Below, one piece after another: positions 16,957-26,115 of a stretch of DNA of 64,000 nt (position 1 is the stretch's first letter; each line of letters begins with the position of its first letter). The position numbers were made by a program, and so were the translations under genes. The notes under the pieces are model-generated. The model made no database searches. It saw only the letters and a program-made list of their open reading frames with translations, and was not told the DNA's origin. This stretch comes from Prevotella sp. P5-108. Its GTDB lineage: Bacteria; Bacteroidota; Bacteroidia; Bacteroidales; Bacteroidaceae. Location: the NCBI RefSeq assembly GCF_002251385.1, contig NZ_NPJJ01000057.1, forward strand, positions 124,001-188,000. Direction: 5' to 3'.

Positions 16957-19329
16957 ATGTTGCAAAAAAAGATTTTATTTCGCTATTTGATGTTGTTTGT
17001 CTTGTTGTGGGGAATCACCTCCCAAATAGAGGCGAAGGATAAGCATTTTATTATACAGGGTATTGAATATCGCCTTTCCAAAATTGTCGATAAACTATAT
17101 TGTACCGTGGCTAACTTGCATCCGAAACAAATGAAAGACTCTACCTGTTTGGTGATACCTGCCTATGTATCTTATAAAGGCAAGAGTTATCCTGTAACTT
17201 TTTGTTCTCTTGGATTAAATAAGAGTGAAGAGAAGGTCGTAAAGAATATTCGTTACCTCACAATACCTAAAACATTTTATATTAGCAAATACGATTTTAG
17301 AAACTTTACGTCTTTATTATCTGTTAGTTGCGAAGACGGAGTGGAGAGAATAGGAGATTATGCCTTTTATCAATTGCCGGAACTGCAATGGGTTTACTTA
17401 CCTGAATCAATAAAGGAAATAGGAAGCTATGCATTTTCAGGATGTAATAAACTAAACAAGATATATTTGTTTAATGAGAACATGAAAATAGGAAATGGCG
17501 CTTTTTCCAACTGCAAATCTCTTACTTATGCGTATGTTAATGTACATGGAGTGACCATGAAACAAATCTTTGGGGACTATAAGGATAACTATCTTGACAC
17601 TCTGGATTTGGGTTATAGAACCGTGATAGAAAAAAACATGGTGCGTGATTGCACAAGACTTCGAAAAGTCCGTTTCGAAGGCACTAAACGAATAGAGGAT
17701 GGTGCCTTTAGTGGATGTATGTCACTTCCTTCTATCGAACTGCCAAAACAATTGGAATATATAGGTAATTATGCTTTCGATAATTGCCATAGTCTGTCAA
17801 AGATTGTTATTCCATCTAAAGTGACCTATATAGGAGATATGGCTTTCGCATTTTGTTATAAACTAACTGAAATTTATGGACTCACTTCCAAAATTACAAT
17901 TCATAACGGGGTGTTTGACAGCTGGGGCGAAACGCCATTTAAATCTGCATTTTACACATTAAAGGCCAACAATTTTGAGTATGGTGGGCTCTTTAAGACA
18001 TTTAGCGAATATGCCAAACCCTTAATAGAGGAAGATATAAAGAATTGGCAGAAAAAATCAGAATTTGAGAAACAGTCAGAGTGGAAGAAACGCGTAACCG
18101 CCGTCAATCAGAATCTAAAGGTAAAGGAACTGACAAAAGAGTATAAGTCAAAATACCTCAACACCAACAAACGTGTGGACTTGAGATATATTCTTGCTGC
18201 CTATGACCCTGAAAATGAAACTTTTCCTGTGTATATCAAAAATGTAGATACGTTATTCATAAAAGTCCCTATTGCACAAGCTCCGACTTTTAAGGAAAAA
18301 TGGAAAAATGATGTTAAAATAACACCGAACTACGATATTGTTAACGATAGAGCCGCTATTGTTTCATTCTCGTTCAAACTGGGTAACAATGTATATAAAT
18401 CGCTTAACAACTATGTGCCTGACCAGAATTTGTCTGCAAATATAGATTTGCCAGAAATAATAGTTGACGTAGCTGACAATAAAGTACAAACGACACCGCA
18501 ATCATTACAAAAAGCGAAAACTCAGCCTGTTGCTATAATAGACCGTACGATAGACAAAGACATTCCTGTCTCTTCTGTCAACTCTTCGAATACGTTTGCC
18601 TTCATAATAGGCAATGAGAATTATCAGAATGTTGCGAGTGTTCCTTTCGCAGTCAATGATGCAAAGATCTTTTCTGAGTATTGTCATAAAACATTAGGTC
18701 TTCCGAAAGAAAACATAAAGGTTTATATTGATGCTACTTATGGTAAGATATTGGGCGCGTTGAGTACATTAAAACAGATTTCGCAAGCATACAAGGGTGA
18801 TATAAATGTTATTTTTTACTATGCCGGTCATGGAGTGCCAAATGAAAAGAACAATGAAGCCTATCTGCTGCCAGCAGATGCCACACCATCTATGTTGGAG
18901 GCATGTTTACCACTAAGTGGTCTGTATTCTTCAATCGGAAGCATCGATGCCAAGCAAGCCATAGTCTTTATGGATGCCTGTTTCAGTGGTAGCCGTAGAG
19001 AAAACGGTATGATTGTTTCTGCACGAGGTGTAGCTATCAAGCCAAAGAAAGACATAGTGACTGGTAATGTAGTAGTCTTTTCTGCTGCAGATGGGAGCGA
19101 AACAGCTTATCCATATAAAGAGAAAGGACATGGCTTGTTTACGTATTTCCTACTTAAAAAGTTAAAGGAGTCACGTGGAAATGTAACTCTTGGCGATTTG
19201 GCAGATTACGTTAAGACCAATGTATCGCAAAAGTCAATAGTTGTGAACAACAAATCACAGACTCCTACCATTTCATCATCTGCCCAAATGCAGGATGTAT
19301 GGCGCACGATGAAACTGTTTAGGAAATAA
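16957..19329 (+). CDS. Secreted leucine-rich-repeat protein with C-terminal caspase (C14) domain
   Basis: 790 residues. A signal peptide (LMLFVLLWGITSQIEA) is followed by several BspA-type LRR_5 repeats between about residues 120 and 320, seen as recurring IGDYAFYQLPELQWVYLPES- and IEDGAFSGCMSLPSIELP-like units. A linker leads to a caspase/metacaspase fold from about residue 545 (FAFIIGNENYQNVASVPFAVND). The catalytic dyad is His625 in YYAGHGVP and Cys675 in MDACFSGS; both are intact. Caspase-like peptidases cleave after acidic or basic residues and often act as executioners in conflict systems. Here export is predicted, which is unusual for an intracellular suicide enzyme. The gene converges on the Hsp70 operon. 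Confidence 0.9.
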   Translation: MLQKKILFRYLMLFVLLWGITSQIEAKDKHFIIQGIEYRLSKIVDKLYCTVANLHPKQMKDSTCLVIPAYVSYKGKSYPVTFCSLGLNKSEEKVVKNIRYLTIPKTFYISKYDFRNFTSLLSVSCEDGVERIGDYAFYQLPELQWVYLPESIKEIGSYAFSGCNKLNKIYLFNENMKIGNGAFSNCKSLTYAYVNVHGVTMKQIFGDYKDNYLDTLDLGYRTVIEKNMVRDCTRLRKVRFEGTKRIEDGAFSGCMSLPSIELPKQLEYIGNYAFDNCHSLSKIVIPSKVTYIGDMAFAFCYKLTEIYGLTSKITIHNGVFDSWGETPFKSAFYTLKANNFEYGGLFKTFSEYAKPLIEEDIKNWQKKSEFEKQSEWKKRVTAVNQNLKVKELTKEYKSKYLNTNKRVDLRYILAAYDPENETFPVYIKNVDTLFIKVPIAQAPTFKEKWKNDVKITPNYDIVNDRAAIVSFSFKLGNNVYKSLNNYVPDQNLSANIDLPEIIVDVADNKVQTTPQSLQKAKTQPVAIIDRTIDKDIPVSSVNSSNTFAFIIGNENYQNVASVPFAVNDAKIFSEYCHKTLGLPKENIKVYIDATYGKILGALSTLKQISQAYKGDINVIFYYAGHGVPNEKNNEAYLLPADATPSMLEACLPLSGLYSSIGSIDAKQAIVFMDACFSGSRRENGMIVSARGVAIKPKKDIVTGNVVVFSAADGSETAYPYKEKGHGLFTYFLLKKLKESRGNVTLGDLADYVKTNVSQKSIVVNNKSQTPTISSSAQMQDVWRTMKLFRK

Positions 19330-19413
19330 AATATGATTATCCGTTATGCAGGTTGTGTCCGCTTTCTGGATATATCATATATAATATAAGGTGAAAAAAT
19401 CAAATCAATAATA

Positions 19414-19435
19414 GAGCCCCTTAAAGAAGGGGCTC
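19414..19435. terminator. Hairpin after the caspase gene
   Basis: GAGCCCCTT and AAGGGGCTC pair perfectly around an AAAG loop. The 3' side on the plus strand is AT-rich but not a clean T-run. Confidence 0.6.
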
Positions 19436-19444
19436 AATTATAAC

Positions 19445-19502
19445 AAACAAGTCGGAATATGTTTGCCAATTGTCATTTCTCAGAAGCGTTGTCTTCTTAA
19501 AC
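19445..19502 (+). repeat. 58-bp direct repeat, left copy
   Basis: Starts AAACAAGTCGGAATATG and ends GTCTTCTTAAAC. It matches 30221-30278 in the same orientation at 53 of 58 positions. Both copies come shortly after a hairpin. The pair brackets the eight-gene operon and the abi remnant (about 10.8 kb). Confidence 0.9.
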
Positions 19503-19550
19503 TTGGGATTACCAACTTTTACAAAGACATTCTTATCCCGAACTCAGGTT

Positions 19551-19594
19551 ATAAGAACTTACTTTGTTTGAAATTTGACAAAGCAGGTTCTTAT
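19551..19594 (-). terminator. Terminator of the Hsp70 operon
   Basis: A 17-bp stem, with two non-Watson-Crick positions, between ATAAGAACTTACTTTGT (19551-19567) and its partner at 19578-19594. It lies directly after the last operon gene on the minus strand. Confidence 0.6.
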
Positions 19595-19601
19595 ACTCTA
19601 A

Positions 19602-20426
19602 TCAAGGAAGTGTAGATGCATCTATTTCCAATGGCTTTAATTCATCAAAAGTGTGATTCACAGAGTCTAAAAATACGATTCTTTTGACATCAAACATTTT
19701 GCAATTATCAACAAAGGATTTTCTTCTCCATAAACATGGTATAGCTTTGCGAGTATTTGTATCATCAAACCCTTTATGGCATTTAACCAAAACATGATCA
19801 GCCATAGGAGTTACGGTAAACAGACCTTTCCACTCAGAGTATCTTGCTGACATTTGTTCTATCAGAGCATTAAGCGATAGTGCGATGACACTTTCACCTA
19901 CACCTGCTTGTTCCATATTATTTACAACCTGTTCGGTAGACGCAGATTTCTGTTCGTCTTGCTTTATGGCTAAACTGAAAACGATAGAGGCAAATTCTGT
20001 AAGATCTTCTTTGTCCGCAATGGTAATGCCTGTATTGTTACGATTCTGTCCCAAGATTTCAACAATCATACACCCACCAAAAGAAGCCTCCAGTGTAAAG
20101 TATCTTGTTTGGCGACACCTTTTGTCAACAACAATTATTCCAGCTTTTGCACTTGATAAAGTAAACGGCTCTGGGAACCGAATTATTATCATGTGCTTAT
20201 CTTGATAGCTTTTGAAATCGGTACCAGAAATCGTTATCTTTTTCCATTTTATGATACTCTTGCTGTCATCGGCAAAGTTCATGAAAGTTGAGACGTTTTC
20301 CAATTCTGTCAATGGTATATTTCCAGTGTCGAATGCATTCAGAACTTTTGGAACAATGTCAAATGCTAAAGAATAGTTAGCCCTTTGTCTCTCTAATGGG
20401 TCTTTTTTCTTAAAAGGATTCCACAT
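19602..20426 (-). CDS. Unknown protein, last gene of the Hsp70 operon
   Basis: 274 residues, soluble, no signal peptide. It begins MWNPFKKKDPLERQRANYSL. Residues about 60-160 look like a beta-rich domain (KWKKITISGTDFKSY, HMIIIRFPEPFTLSSAKAG, RYFTLEASFGGCMIVEILGQ), followed by a helical segment and a second basic beta-like part (FTVTPMADHVLVKCHKGFDD). No family is recognised. It is 12 bp downstream of the TerB-like gene and clearly part of the same operon. It could be a partner or substrate of the upstream kinase-AAA protein; that is inference from position only. Confidence 0.8.
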   Translation of the reverse strand: MWNPFKKKDPLERQRANYSLAFDIVPKVLNAFDTGNIPLTELENVSTFMNFADDSKSIIKWKKITISGTDFKSYQDKHMIIIRFPEPFTLSSAKAGIIVVDKRCRQTRYFTLEASFGGCMIVEILGQNRNNTGITIADKEDLTEFASIVFSLAIKQDEQKSASTEQVVNNMEQAGVGESVIALSLNALIEQMSARYSEWKGLFTVTPMADHVLVKCHKGFDDTNTRKAIPCLWRRKSFVDNCKMFDVKRIVFLDSVNHTFDELKPLEIDASTLP

Positions 20427-20438
20427 AGTCGTTAACGT

Positions 20439-20915
20439 TTAGTTGCTTTGGGTAGAAATAGATATTTGTGAAAAATGTGTACTATCATCCCATTGAGGAA
20501 TTTCAGTTATGTTAATATCAGGTAAGAGAAAATCCTCCTTGTTTGGATGTTCTGCCAATATTGCCTCGTCACTTATAGTAAGTCTTGAACGTATCTTTTT
20601 GAAGAATTTTACTTCGGCATATTCTATGCGGTTGTCTGCTTCAATTGCTTTGATGGCAAGTGACGCTATTAGTAACTGCTCTGTTTCATTCAAACCCGCA
20701 GAATTTAGTTCTTTAAGATAAGATTGCAGGAACATTCCACCTTGCTCATTGATTTCTGTAATCCATGAGTTGAGGTACTTCTCCGAATCTACATCGTGAA
20801 AGATGTTGTCTTTTGTGCACAAATCTCTAACTATATCTACTTCCTCTGTAGCAACATCTCCATCACAAGCAATGCAACAGAAAATGGTTTTCAAGTATAA
20901 TTCTTCTTTTGTCAT
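20439..20915 (-). CDS. TerB-like helical protein
   Basis: 158 residues, all-helical. The first 110 residues (TIFCCIACDGDVATEEVDIV, then LLIASLAIKAIEADNRIEYA and EVKFFKKIRSRL) follow the TerB/DjlA pattern of two related helical halves, each with an acidic D/E-rich turn (ACDGDVATEE, EADNRIEYAE). TerB-type domains are known from tellurite-resistance and phage-stress gene clusters and are proposed metal-binding sensors. The C-terminal 40 residues are unstructured. It is spaced 12 bp from both neighbours. Confidence 0.75.
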   Translation of the reverse strand: MTKEELYLKTIFCCIACDGDVATEEVDIVRDLCTKDNIFHDVDSEKYLNSWITEINEQGGMFLQSYLKELNSAGLNETEQLLIASLAIKAIEADNRIEYAEVKFFKKIRSRLTISDEAILAEHPNKEDFLLPDINITEIPQWDDSTHFSQISISTQSN

Positions 20916-20927
20916 AACAGTAATAAT

Positions 20928-22712
20928 TTAAACGTTAAAACCTATACGAGGTCTATCATCTGACTTCTTAACTTCTTCGCCATTCATCATAGCTCGAATG
21001 CGCTCGTATTTGCGTAATTCATTGTTGCTAAGTGAAGGAGTTGTGTTTGTAATTGCAGCTTTCAATAGCTCCATCGTTATTTTGCTATGTTGGAGAAGTG
21101 CATTTCGTGACGCATCATTGACTATCAGTTGTATATCAGCTGAGACATAACCTTGGGTCATATCAGCTAATTGATGATAGTCTAACCCAAAATCGTAAGG
21201 GCGTTTGTTCAAATACAACCTGAACAATGCCATTCGAGCTTCTATGTCAGGCACACCAATGTAATACTTTTTATCCAAACGTCCCGCACGCAAAATCGCA
21301 GGGTCAATCATATTTGGATAATTTGTTGCCCCAATAATGAATATGCCTTTTTCTCCAGTCCTATCCATTTGGGCCAGCATCTCATTAACTGCACTTCTTG
21401 ACATTTCATGCACATTCCCATCATCCCGGTTAGGGACAAGTTCATTCATCTCGTCAATGAAAATCACTGTTGGTGCGTTCTCCTCTGCCTCTTTAAACAT
21501 CTTGGCAATATTCTCTTGCGTAGCATTAACATAACGGCTCTTTAGAGTAGCTGGCGTGATGCACATAAAGTTGAATCCGACCTCTTCCGCAAAGTGTTTT
21601 GCAAAAAATGTCTTTCCACAACCAGGAGGACCATACAGCAACATCCCATTTGGAATAGTTACACCATAACGATGGTATTCTTCGGGATTGTGAAGAGGTT
21701 CGATAACTTCTTCACGCATTTGTTGCTTCAACTCTTCCATTCCGGCAACTGCTGCAAAGCCTTCACCTTTCTTCTTGATAGCGGAAGGAACTGACGGATT
21801 GGCGGATTGTTGTTGTGATAAAATCTTACGTTTCGTAGATTGGCGTTCTATCTTTACTTCTCCATCAATAGCCTTTATAAACTCATCTGCGCTTTGAAAC
21901 CTGTCTTCTGCATCATAGCTTAAAGATTTTGCTATCACATTCAGCAGTTGGTCGTCAAGTTCATACTTGTCCTCTTTTGTGAGTAAAAGTTCTTTGTCTC
22001 GTTCTGCCAAGATGGAATCGATAACATCTTGCCCACGCTTACTTGAAATATCTAAGAACCAAGGCAACTCTCCATAAAGAAGATGGTACATCATCGCTCC
22101 AACAGAATAGAGGTCTGTCTGAACAGAACAAACGCCTGAGAATCGTTCTGGCGCAAGATAAAAAGGATTCAACTCCGTCATGTCTGGCTTGGTTGGCGGT
22201 TGATTCAAGAATCTGGCATAACCAAAATCAATAAGTTTCAAGTCTTGCAGTTCCCCAACGAGATTAAGAAAAACGTTTTGTATTGTTACCTCGTTATGAA
22301 TGACAGGTGTAGGTAGCGTATGCAAGAAAGACAATGCCGATAATACAGTCTTAGCTATTGTTTTTATCTCATATACGCTGATTTCATCATCACGGATAAT
22401 TCTCTGCGACAAAGTTTCTCCGCTTACAAATTCGGTGACGAGCCAAGCATATTGCCTTCCGTTCATCATCATATTGCCAGAGTCTATAAACTGACAAAGA
22501 TTATGATGTTTCAGCAATTTGGCAATCTCAATCTCTATCACTCGACCATTATCATCAATCTGATTACGATTGAGTTTTGAGTAATTGATAAGTTTCAAGA
22601 AGCGGGTCTTGCCACTTGTATCTTTTACACGATAGGTTTCCGCATAAGACCCTTGCTTATGCGGAAACGCTACTGTGTATGAACCTATTTTATCGTTCTT
22701 CTTGAAGTACAT
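20928..22712 (-). CDS. Protein kinase-like domain fused to an AAA ATPase
   Basis: 594 residues. Residues 1-285 form a Ser/Thr-kinase-like fold: glycine loop HKQGSYAETYRV, ATP lysine Lys40 in RFLKLI, DFG at 162-164 (LIDFGYAR), and APE-like YLAPERFSG. The catalytic loop reads HNEVTIQN (139-146) instead of HRDxKxxN: the base Asp is Glu141 and the Lys is Thr, so activity is doubtful or altered. Residues 315-575 are a CDC48/FtsH-type AAA module with Walker A GPPGCGKT (361-368), Walker B VIFIDE (416-421), and the ILRAGRLD arginine-finger region. No membrane segment. The fusion suggests a signal-gated unfoldase working with the Hsp70 encoded upstream. Confidence 0.93.
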   Translation of the reverse strand: MYFKKNDKIGSYTVAFPHKQGSYAETYRVKDTSGKTRFLKLINYSKLNRNQIDDNGRVIEIEIAKLLKHHNLCQFIDSGNMMMNGRQYAWLVTEFVSGETLSQRIIRDDEISVYEIKTIAKTVLSALSFLHTLPTPVIHNEVTIQNVFLNLVGELQDLKLIDFGYARFLNQPPTKPDMTELNPFYLAPERFSGVCSVQTDLYSVGAMMYHLLYGELPWFLDISSKRGQDVIDSILAERDKELLLTKEDKYELDDQLLNVIAKSLSYDAEDRFQSADEFIKAIDGEVKIERQSTKRKILSQQQSANPSVPSAIKKKGEGFAAVAGMEELKQQMREEVIEPLHNPEEYHRYGVTIPNGMLLYGPPGCGKTFFAKHFAEEVGFNFMCITPATLKSRYVNATQENIAKMFKEAEENAPTVIFIDEMNELVPNRDDGNVHEMSRSAVNEMLAQMDRTGEKGIFIIGATNYPNMIDPAILRAGRLDKKYYIGVPDIEARMALFRLYLNKRPYDFGLDYHQLADMTQGYVSADIQLIVNDASRNALLQHSKITMELLKAAITNTTPSLSNNELRKYERIRAMMNGEEVKKSDDRPRIGFNV

Positions 22713-22721
22713 AAATATTAT

Positions 22722-22982
22722 TTAACCTCGTTGATTACTTCCACCAAAGACGAATCCTATACAACTCCAAACGGTCGCTATCCACCACCACACATTGTAT
22801 GCTGTGCTGTAATCGTTCGCTTTATATAAAGCATCACAGAACCAACTACGCAACAAGTTTGGTATGAAGAACAATCCATGCCAAATGCCGGAGTACCATG
22901 TGTAATACTTGTCGGGATTAATATCGCACAGAAGCCAACCGACAAGGCAATACACTAAAACTGTAATAATAATTCTTATCAT
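22722..22982 (-). CDS. Small membrane protein of the Hsp70 operon
   Basis: 86 residues. Two or three hydrophobic stretches: IIITVLVYCLVGWLLC at the N-terminus, a middle GIWHGLFFIPNLLRSWF, and VWWWIATVWSCIGFVFGG near the end. It is rich in Trp and Tyr. No family is recognised. It lies 8 bp after the previous gene and 9 bp before the kinase-AAA gene, so it is translated as part of the operon, and probably anchors or couples the complex at the membrane (inference). Confidence 0.8.
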   Translation of the reverse strand: MIRIIITVLVYCLVGWLLCDINPDKYYTWYSGIWHGLFFIPNLLRSWFCDALYKANDYSTAYNVWWWIATVWSCIGFVFGGSNQRG

Positions 22983-22990
22983 GGATATAG

Positions 22991-23611
22991 TTATTTTAAA
23001 ATTGTTATTATTATTCCAAAAACACAGGCAAGAAAAGCAGCATTTAAGATGTATCCTATTATAAAATAGCCCAGTGCTTTTATCTCTGAAACGAAACTGC
23101 TCTCTGATGAAGAACTGTCGATTTGAGGATATTCAAATTTTTGCAGAGTTGAAGCCAGCGTATAATGAATGCACCCTATAGGACTAATCTTCGTGTTTCC
23201 ATCAAAATCAATGTTGCAATATGTTGCAATTTCAGGACAGCACTTAGCCCAATTATCTATAGTCGAATCAAAAATAGCTACAATCAGTTTTTTGCAAACA
23301 GTGCTTTTCGCTTCGTCCATATTTTCAATTTCTGAATAACATTTGGCTACAGCATCAGCTTTATCTCCTATCCAGTTTATAAAGTCGATATACCCTTTAC
23401 CTGCATAGAAAACTTGTTTGTCAAACTTTTGCATTTTAGACTCTACGATACATTCTTGTATAAATCCAATCCAACCCGGTACATAAAACTTATGGTGAAA
23501 ACCATACACAGGTTCTTTGTTTGCCAATGAATCATTGGCAACAATTAACTCTTGCATGATATTTTTCAAATCACCATCGGGAAATTGTGATAATATATCT
23601 TCGTTTGTCAT
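22991..23611 (-). CDS. Unknown protein with C-terminal membrane anchor
   Basis: 206 residues. A soluble helical body (residues 1-165) with several Cys (KCCPEIATYC) is followed by one strong C-terminal hydrophobic segment (LGYFIIGYILNAAFLACVFG and IIITILK), which makes it a tail-anchored protein. No family is recognised. Its start overlaps the Hsp70 stop by 4 bp (ATGA), which implies translational coupling to the chaperone gene. Confidence 0.8.
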   Translation of the reverse strand: MTNEDILSQFPDGDLKNIMQELIVANDSLANKEPVYGFHHKFYVPGWIGFIQECIVESKMQKFDKQVFYAGKGYIDFINWIGDKADAVAKCYSEIENMDEAKSTVCKKLIVAIFDSTIDNWAKCCPEIATYCNIDFDGNTKISPIGCIHYTLASTLQKFEYPQIDSSSSESSFVSEIKALGYFIIGYILNAAFLACVFGIIITILK

Positions 23612-26103
23612 TTTAATAGTCCTCCAGCATTTGCTGCGTCCTCCTTAGGCATAAGCCCCAACAGTTCCGCTGCAATTTGTCTAAGTCCCTCGGTTGTAGG
23701 GTTGTTGTTTATTTGCTCCATCCCTCGGTTTACAAGTTGTCGGGCTCGTGAAGAGTCTTTCCAACGGATTGTTCCTAAGCGATCGTTGCAATATCTAACA
23801 ATTCCTATACACTGATAAAGCATTGTAAGTTGAAAAAACAGACTTTTTACCTGTTCCAAAACCTGACGACCAATTTGTACATCTTTTGTTCGAATGGCAT
23901 TGTCTGTTTGCGTGCGCAGTTGGTTTACCATTTGGGCAGACTTGTCATTACCCAATTCGCTTTGTGCCTTTTCGAGATTGTCAAACTCATCGCGCAACTC
24001 CTTTTCAACACGCTGCCATTCTGTACCAGCATCAAGTTTTTCAATTTTTCTTAGCAAATCGCGCAGATGCTTGAGCACCTCTTTTTTCTCCGTTGTATTT
24101 TCATTATCAGTATGCAAAGAGGCAAGCTCGGCTCTTAAATCACTTACGCAGATACCACTCTCTTCCAATGTCTCAATTGATGCTTCAGCTTCATCAAATC
24201 CCTTATTAATTTGATTATTGGAATCCTCCAAAGTGTGTTTCTTGCCTGTATCGAAATTTTTCTCAATAGTGATATCAGTTGCAAGGAAATGCACTTCCAT
24301 TCTCATCTGTTCGGATGAGTCGGCTTTCAATGTGATATTCACAAGGCTGCCCTCTGGAATAAAAGAGTCAACTTCGTCACCCGTGATGACAACATCTGCT
24401 ACATACTCATAGTGTGAGGCTGGCTTACCTGCGGATTCTTCAAAGTCATCAGTTTGGTAAACCGGGACAGTCAGAATATCGCTTGCCACTCCAGGGCGGA
24501 GCTGGTTTGTAGTTTTCAAGTCTCTTTCAACAATTCCAATAGCAGGAAGAGGCTTGTTTTTCTCCAATCCCTTAGCCATTTCGATTACGCTACGTTTCTT
24601 CTCCTCGCTCCAAATGCCTATACCTATATTATAAGGTAATGGTGCAGCTCCTACAACAGTGCCTTGGATTATTGTGATTTCGTTAGGGAAGCAGGGAAGA
24701 ATATTACCCTTGTCATCATAGCATAATATGTTGAACAAATTGGCCTTACCTTCCGAAAGGGTAATTTCTACAACATCACCATTAGAGTCTATTTCCATTT
24801 TTCCGCTTGACCAAGCCTTATCTCCTCTTACGAATTCAACGAAAACCTTATTGAGAGTAGAACCATCTGCAAGGCACACTGGTACATATTCTGTCGATTC
24901 AACTGTAGTTGATTCATAGTTAATGTCAAGTTTGATAGTTCCTACTTGTAATTCATCATCAGAAACCTCTGCATCCAATGTTGACGCATAGAGAGCCGCG
25001 CCTGTTGCTACTGCGGTCATCGGATCGATACTCGTGTCAACATTTGGGGTAATTTGTTCTCGCAGCATCTGACGAATAAGCGGACAGTGTGTCGGTCCGC
25101 CTACAAGAATCAATTTCGTGATTTGTGAGCCTTTAAGGTTGTTGCGCTGTATAAGGTTCTTGCAGATGTCTACTGCTTTTTGAAAATATGGACGAAAGAC
25201 ATCGAATACTTGTGCCTGTGTCAAGGTTAGGTCAAGTTCAAACTCCTCTCCCTCTTCATCTTCACCAAGCTCGCCCAAATTGGAGATAATATCCTCATGG
25301 TCTTTGAATGAAAGTTGGTTCTTTGCATCTTCGGCATACGTCTTCATCGCATCGCGAAGAATTTCCTTCTTTGCCGCATCCATCCAGATGTTGTCAATAG
25401 AATAGTTCTGTTTTAGATACGGAACTATAATATTATCAACAAGGGCATAATCCAAGTTTTTTCCACCAAGATAGTTATCACCCTCAGTGTCAAACACTTG
25501 CATAATGCCGTCCTCTACTTTTAAGAGTGCTGCATCAAAAGTTCCTCCACCAAAGTCAAATACCATCCATAGTCCGTTCTTTTCTTCTGCTGTTAAGCCG
25601 TATGCCATAGAAGCTGCAATCGGCTCCTGCAATAGTTCGCAATGCTTAAAACCAGCCAGCTTAGCAGCCTCAATTGTAGCTGTTTTTTGGTTCACAGTGA
25701 ACTTGGCAGGGACAGTGATGACAACAGAATCGAATTCTTCGTCTGTGACAAACGACTTAAGAGTTTTCAATACCTCGGCAGACAGTTCCTCTGAGGTATA
25801 GTTGCAGTTTTTGTTTGTACATACATAGTTGGTATTGGTAGCCATTGTACGCTTAAACTCCACGTATGTATTGGACGCTCCAACACGCCAAGTCTTTGTA
25901 GCACGACGTTTGTCTTGTTTCATATCATTATAGGCACCATCACCTACTCTTATCGAGCCTTTCTTGTTTACAGAGATGCACGAAGGCATCGTATCCTTCA
26001 ATACATCTGTTTTGATAGCAACAGGCACGCCTTTTTCCATGCGACAAATTGCGGAATTAGTTGTTCCGAGGTCAATGCCATAGTCTATTTTATTTCTTGC
26101 CAT
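23608..26103 (-). CDS. Hsp70-family chaperone with long C-terminal extension
   Basis: 831 residues, longer than DnaK (about 640). The N-terminal ATPase domain is complete: DYGIDLGTTNSAICRMEKG, the FKRTMATNTNYV segment, CELLQEPIAASMAYGLTAEE, VFDFGGGTFDAALLKVEDG, and ILVGGPTHCPLIRQML. A substrate-binding-like beta region follows at about 400-600, then a long helical extension (600-831) with heptad-like stretches (EKKEVLKHLRDLLRKIEKLD). It differs from housekeeping DnaK in its diverged substrate half and is surrounded by dedicated co-factors, so it is a specialised Hsp70. It is the third gene of the operon, 12 bp after the GrpE-like gene. Confidence 0.95.
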   Translation of the reverse strand: MARNKIDYGIDLGTTNSAICRMEKGVPVAIKTDVLKDTMPSCISVNKKGSIRVGDGAYNDMKQDKRRATKTWRVGASNTYVEFKRTMATNTNYVCTNKNCNYTSEELSAEVLKTLKSFVTDEEFDSVVITVPAKFTVNQKTATIEAAKLAGFKHCELLQEPIAASMAYGLTAEEKNGLWMVFDFGGGTFDAALLKVEDGIMQVFDTEGDNYLGGKNLDYALVDNIIVPYLKQNYSIDNIWMDAAKKEILRDAMKTYAEDAKNQLSFKDHEDIISNLGELGEDEEGEEFELDLTLTQAQVFDVFRPYFQKAVDICKNLIQRNNLKGSQITKLILVGGPTHCPLIRQMLREQITPNVDTSIDPMTAVATGAALYASTLDAEVSDDELQVGTIKLDINYESTTVESTEYVPVCLADGSTLNKVFVEFVRGDKAWSSGKMEIDSNGDVVEITLSEGKANLFNILCYDDKGNILPCFPNEITIIQGTVVGAAPLPYNIGIGIWSEEKKRSVIEMAKGLEKNKPLPAIGIVERDLKTTNQLRPGVASDILTVPVYQTDDFEESAGKPASHYEYVADVVITGDEVDSFIPEGSLVNITLKADSSEQMRMEVHFLATDITIEKNFDTGKKHTLEDSNNQINKGFDEAEASIETLEESGICVSDLRAELASLHTDNENTTEKKEVLKHLRDLLRKIEKLDAGTEWQRVEKELRDEFDNLEKAQSELGNDKSAQMVNQLRTQTDNAIRTKDVQIGRQVLEQVKSLFFQLTMLYQCIGIVRYCNDRLGTIRWKDSSRARQLVNRGMEQINNNPTTEGLRQIAAELLGLMPKEDAANAGGLLK

Positions 26104-26115
26104 GATAATATTGTT

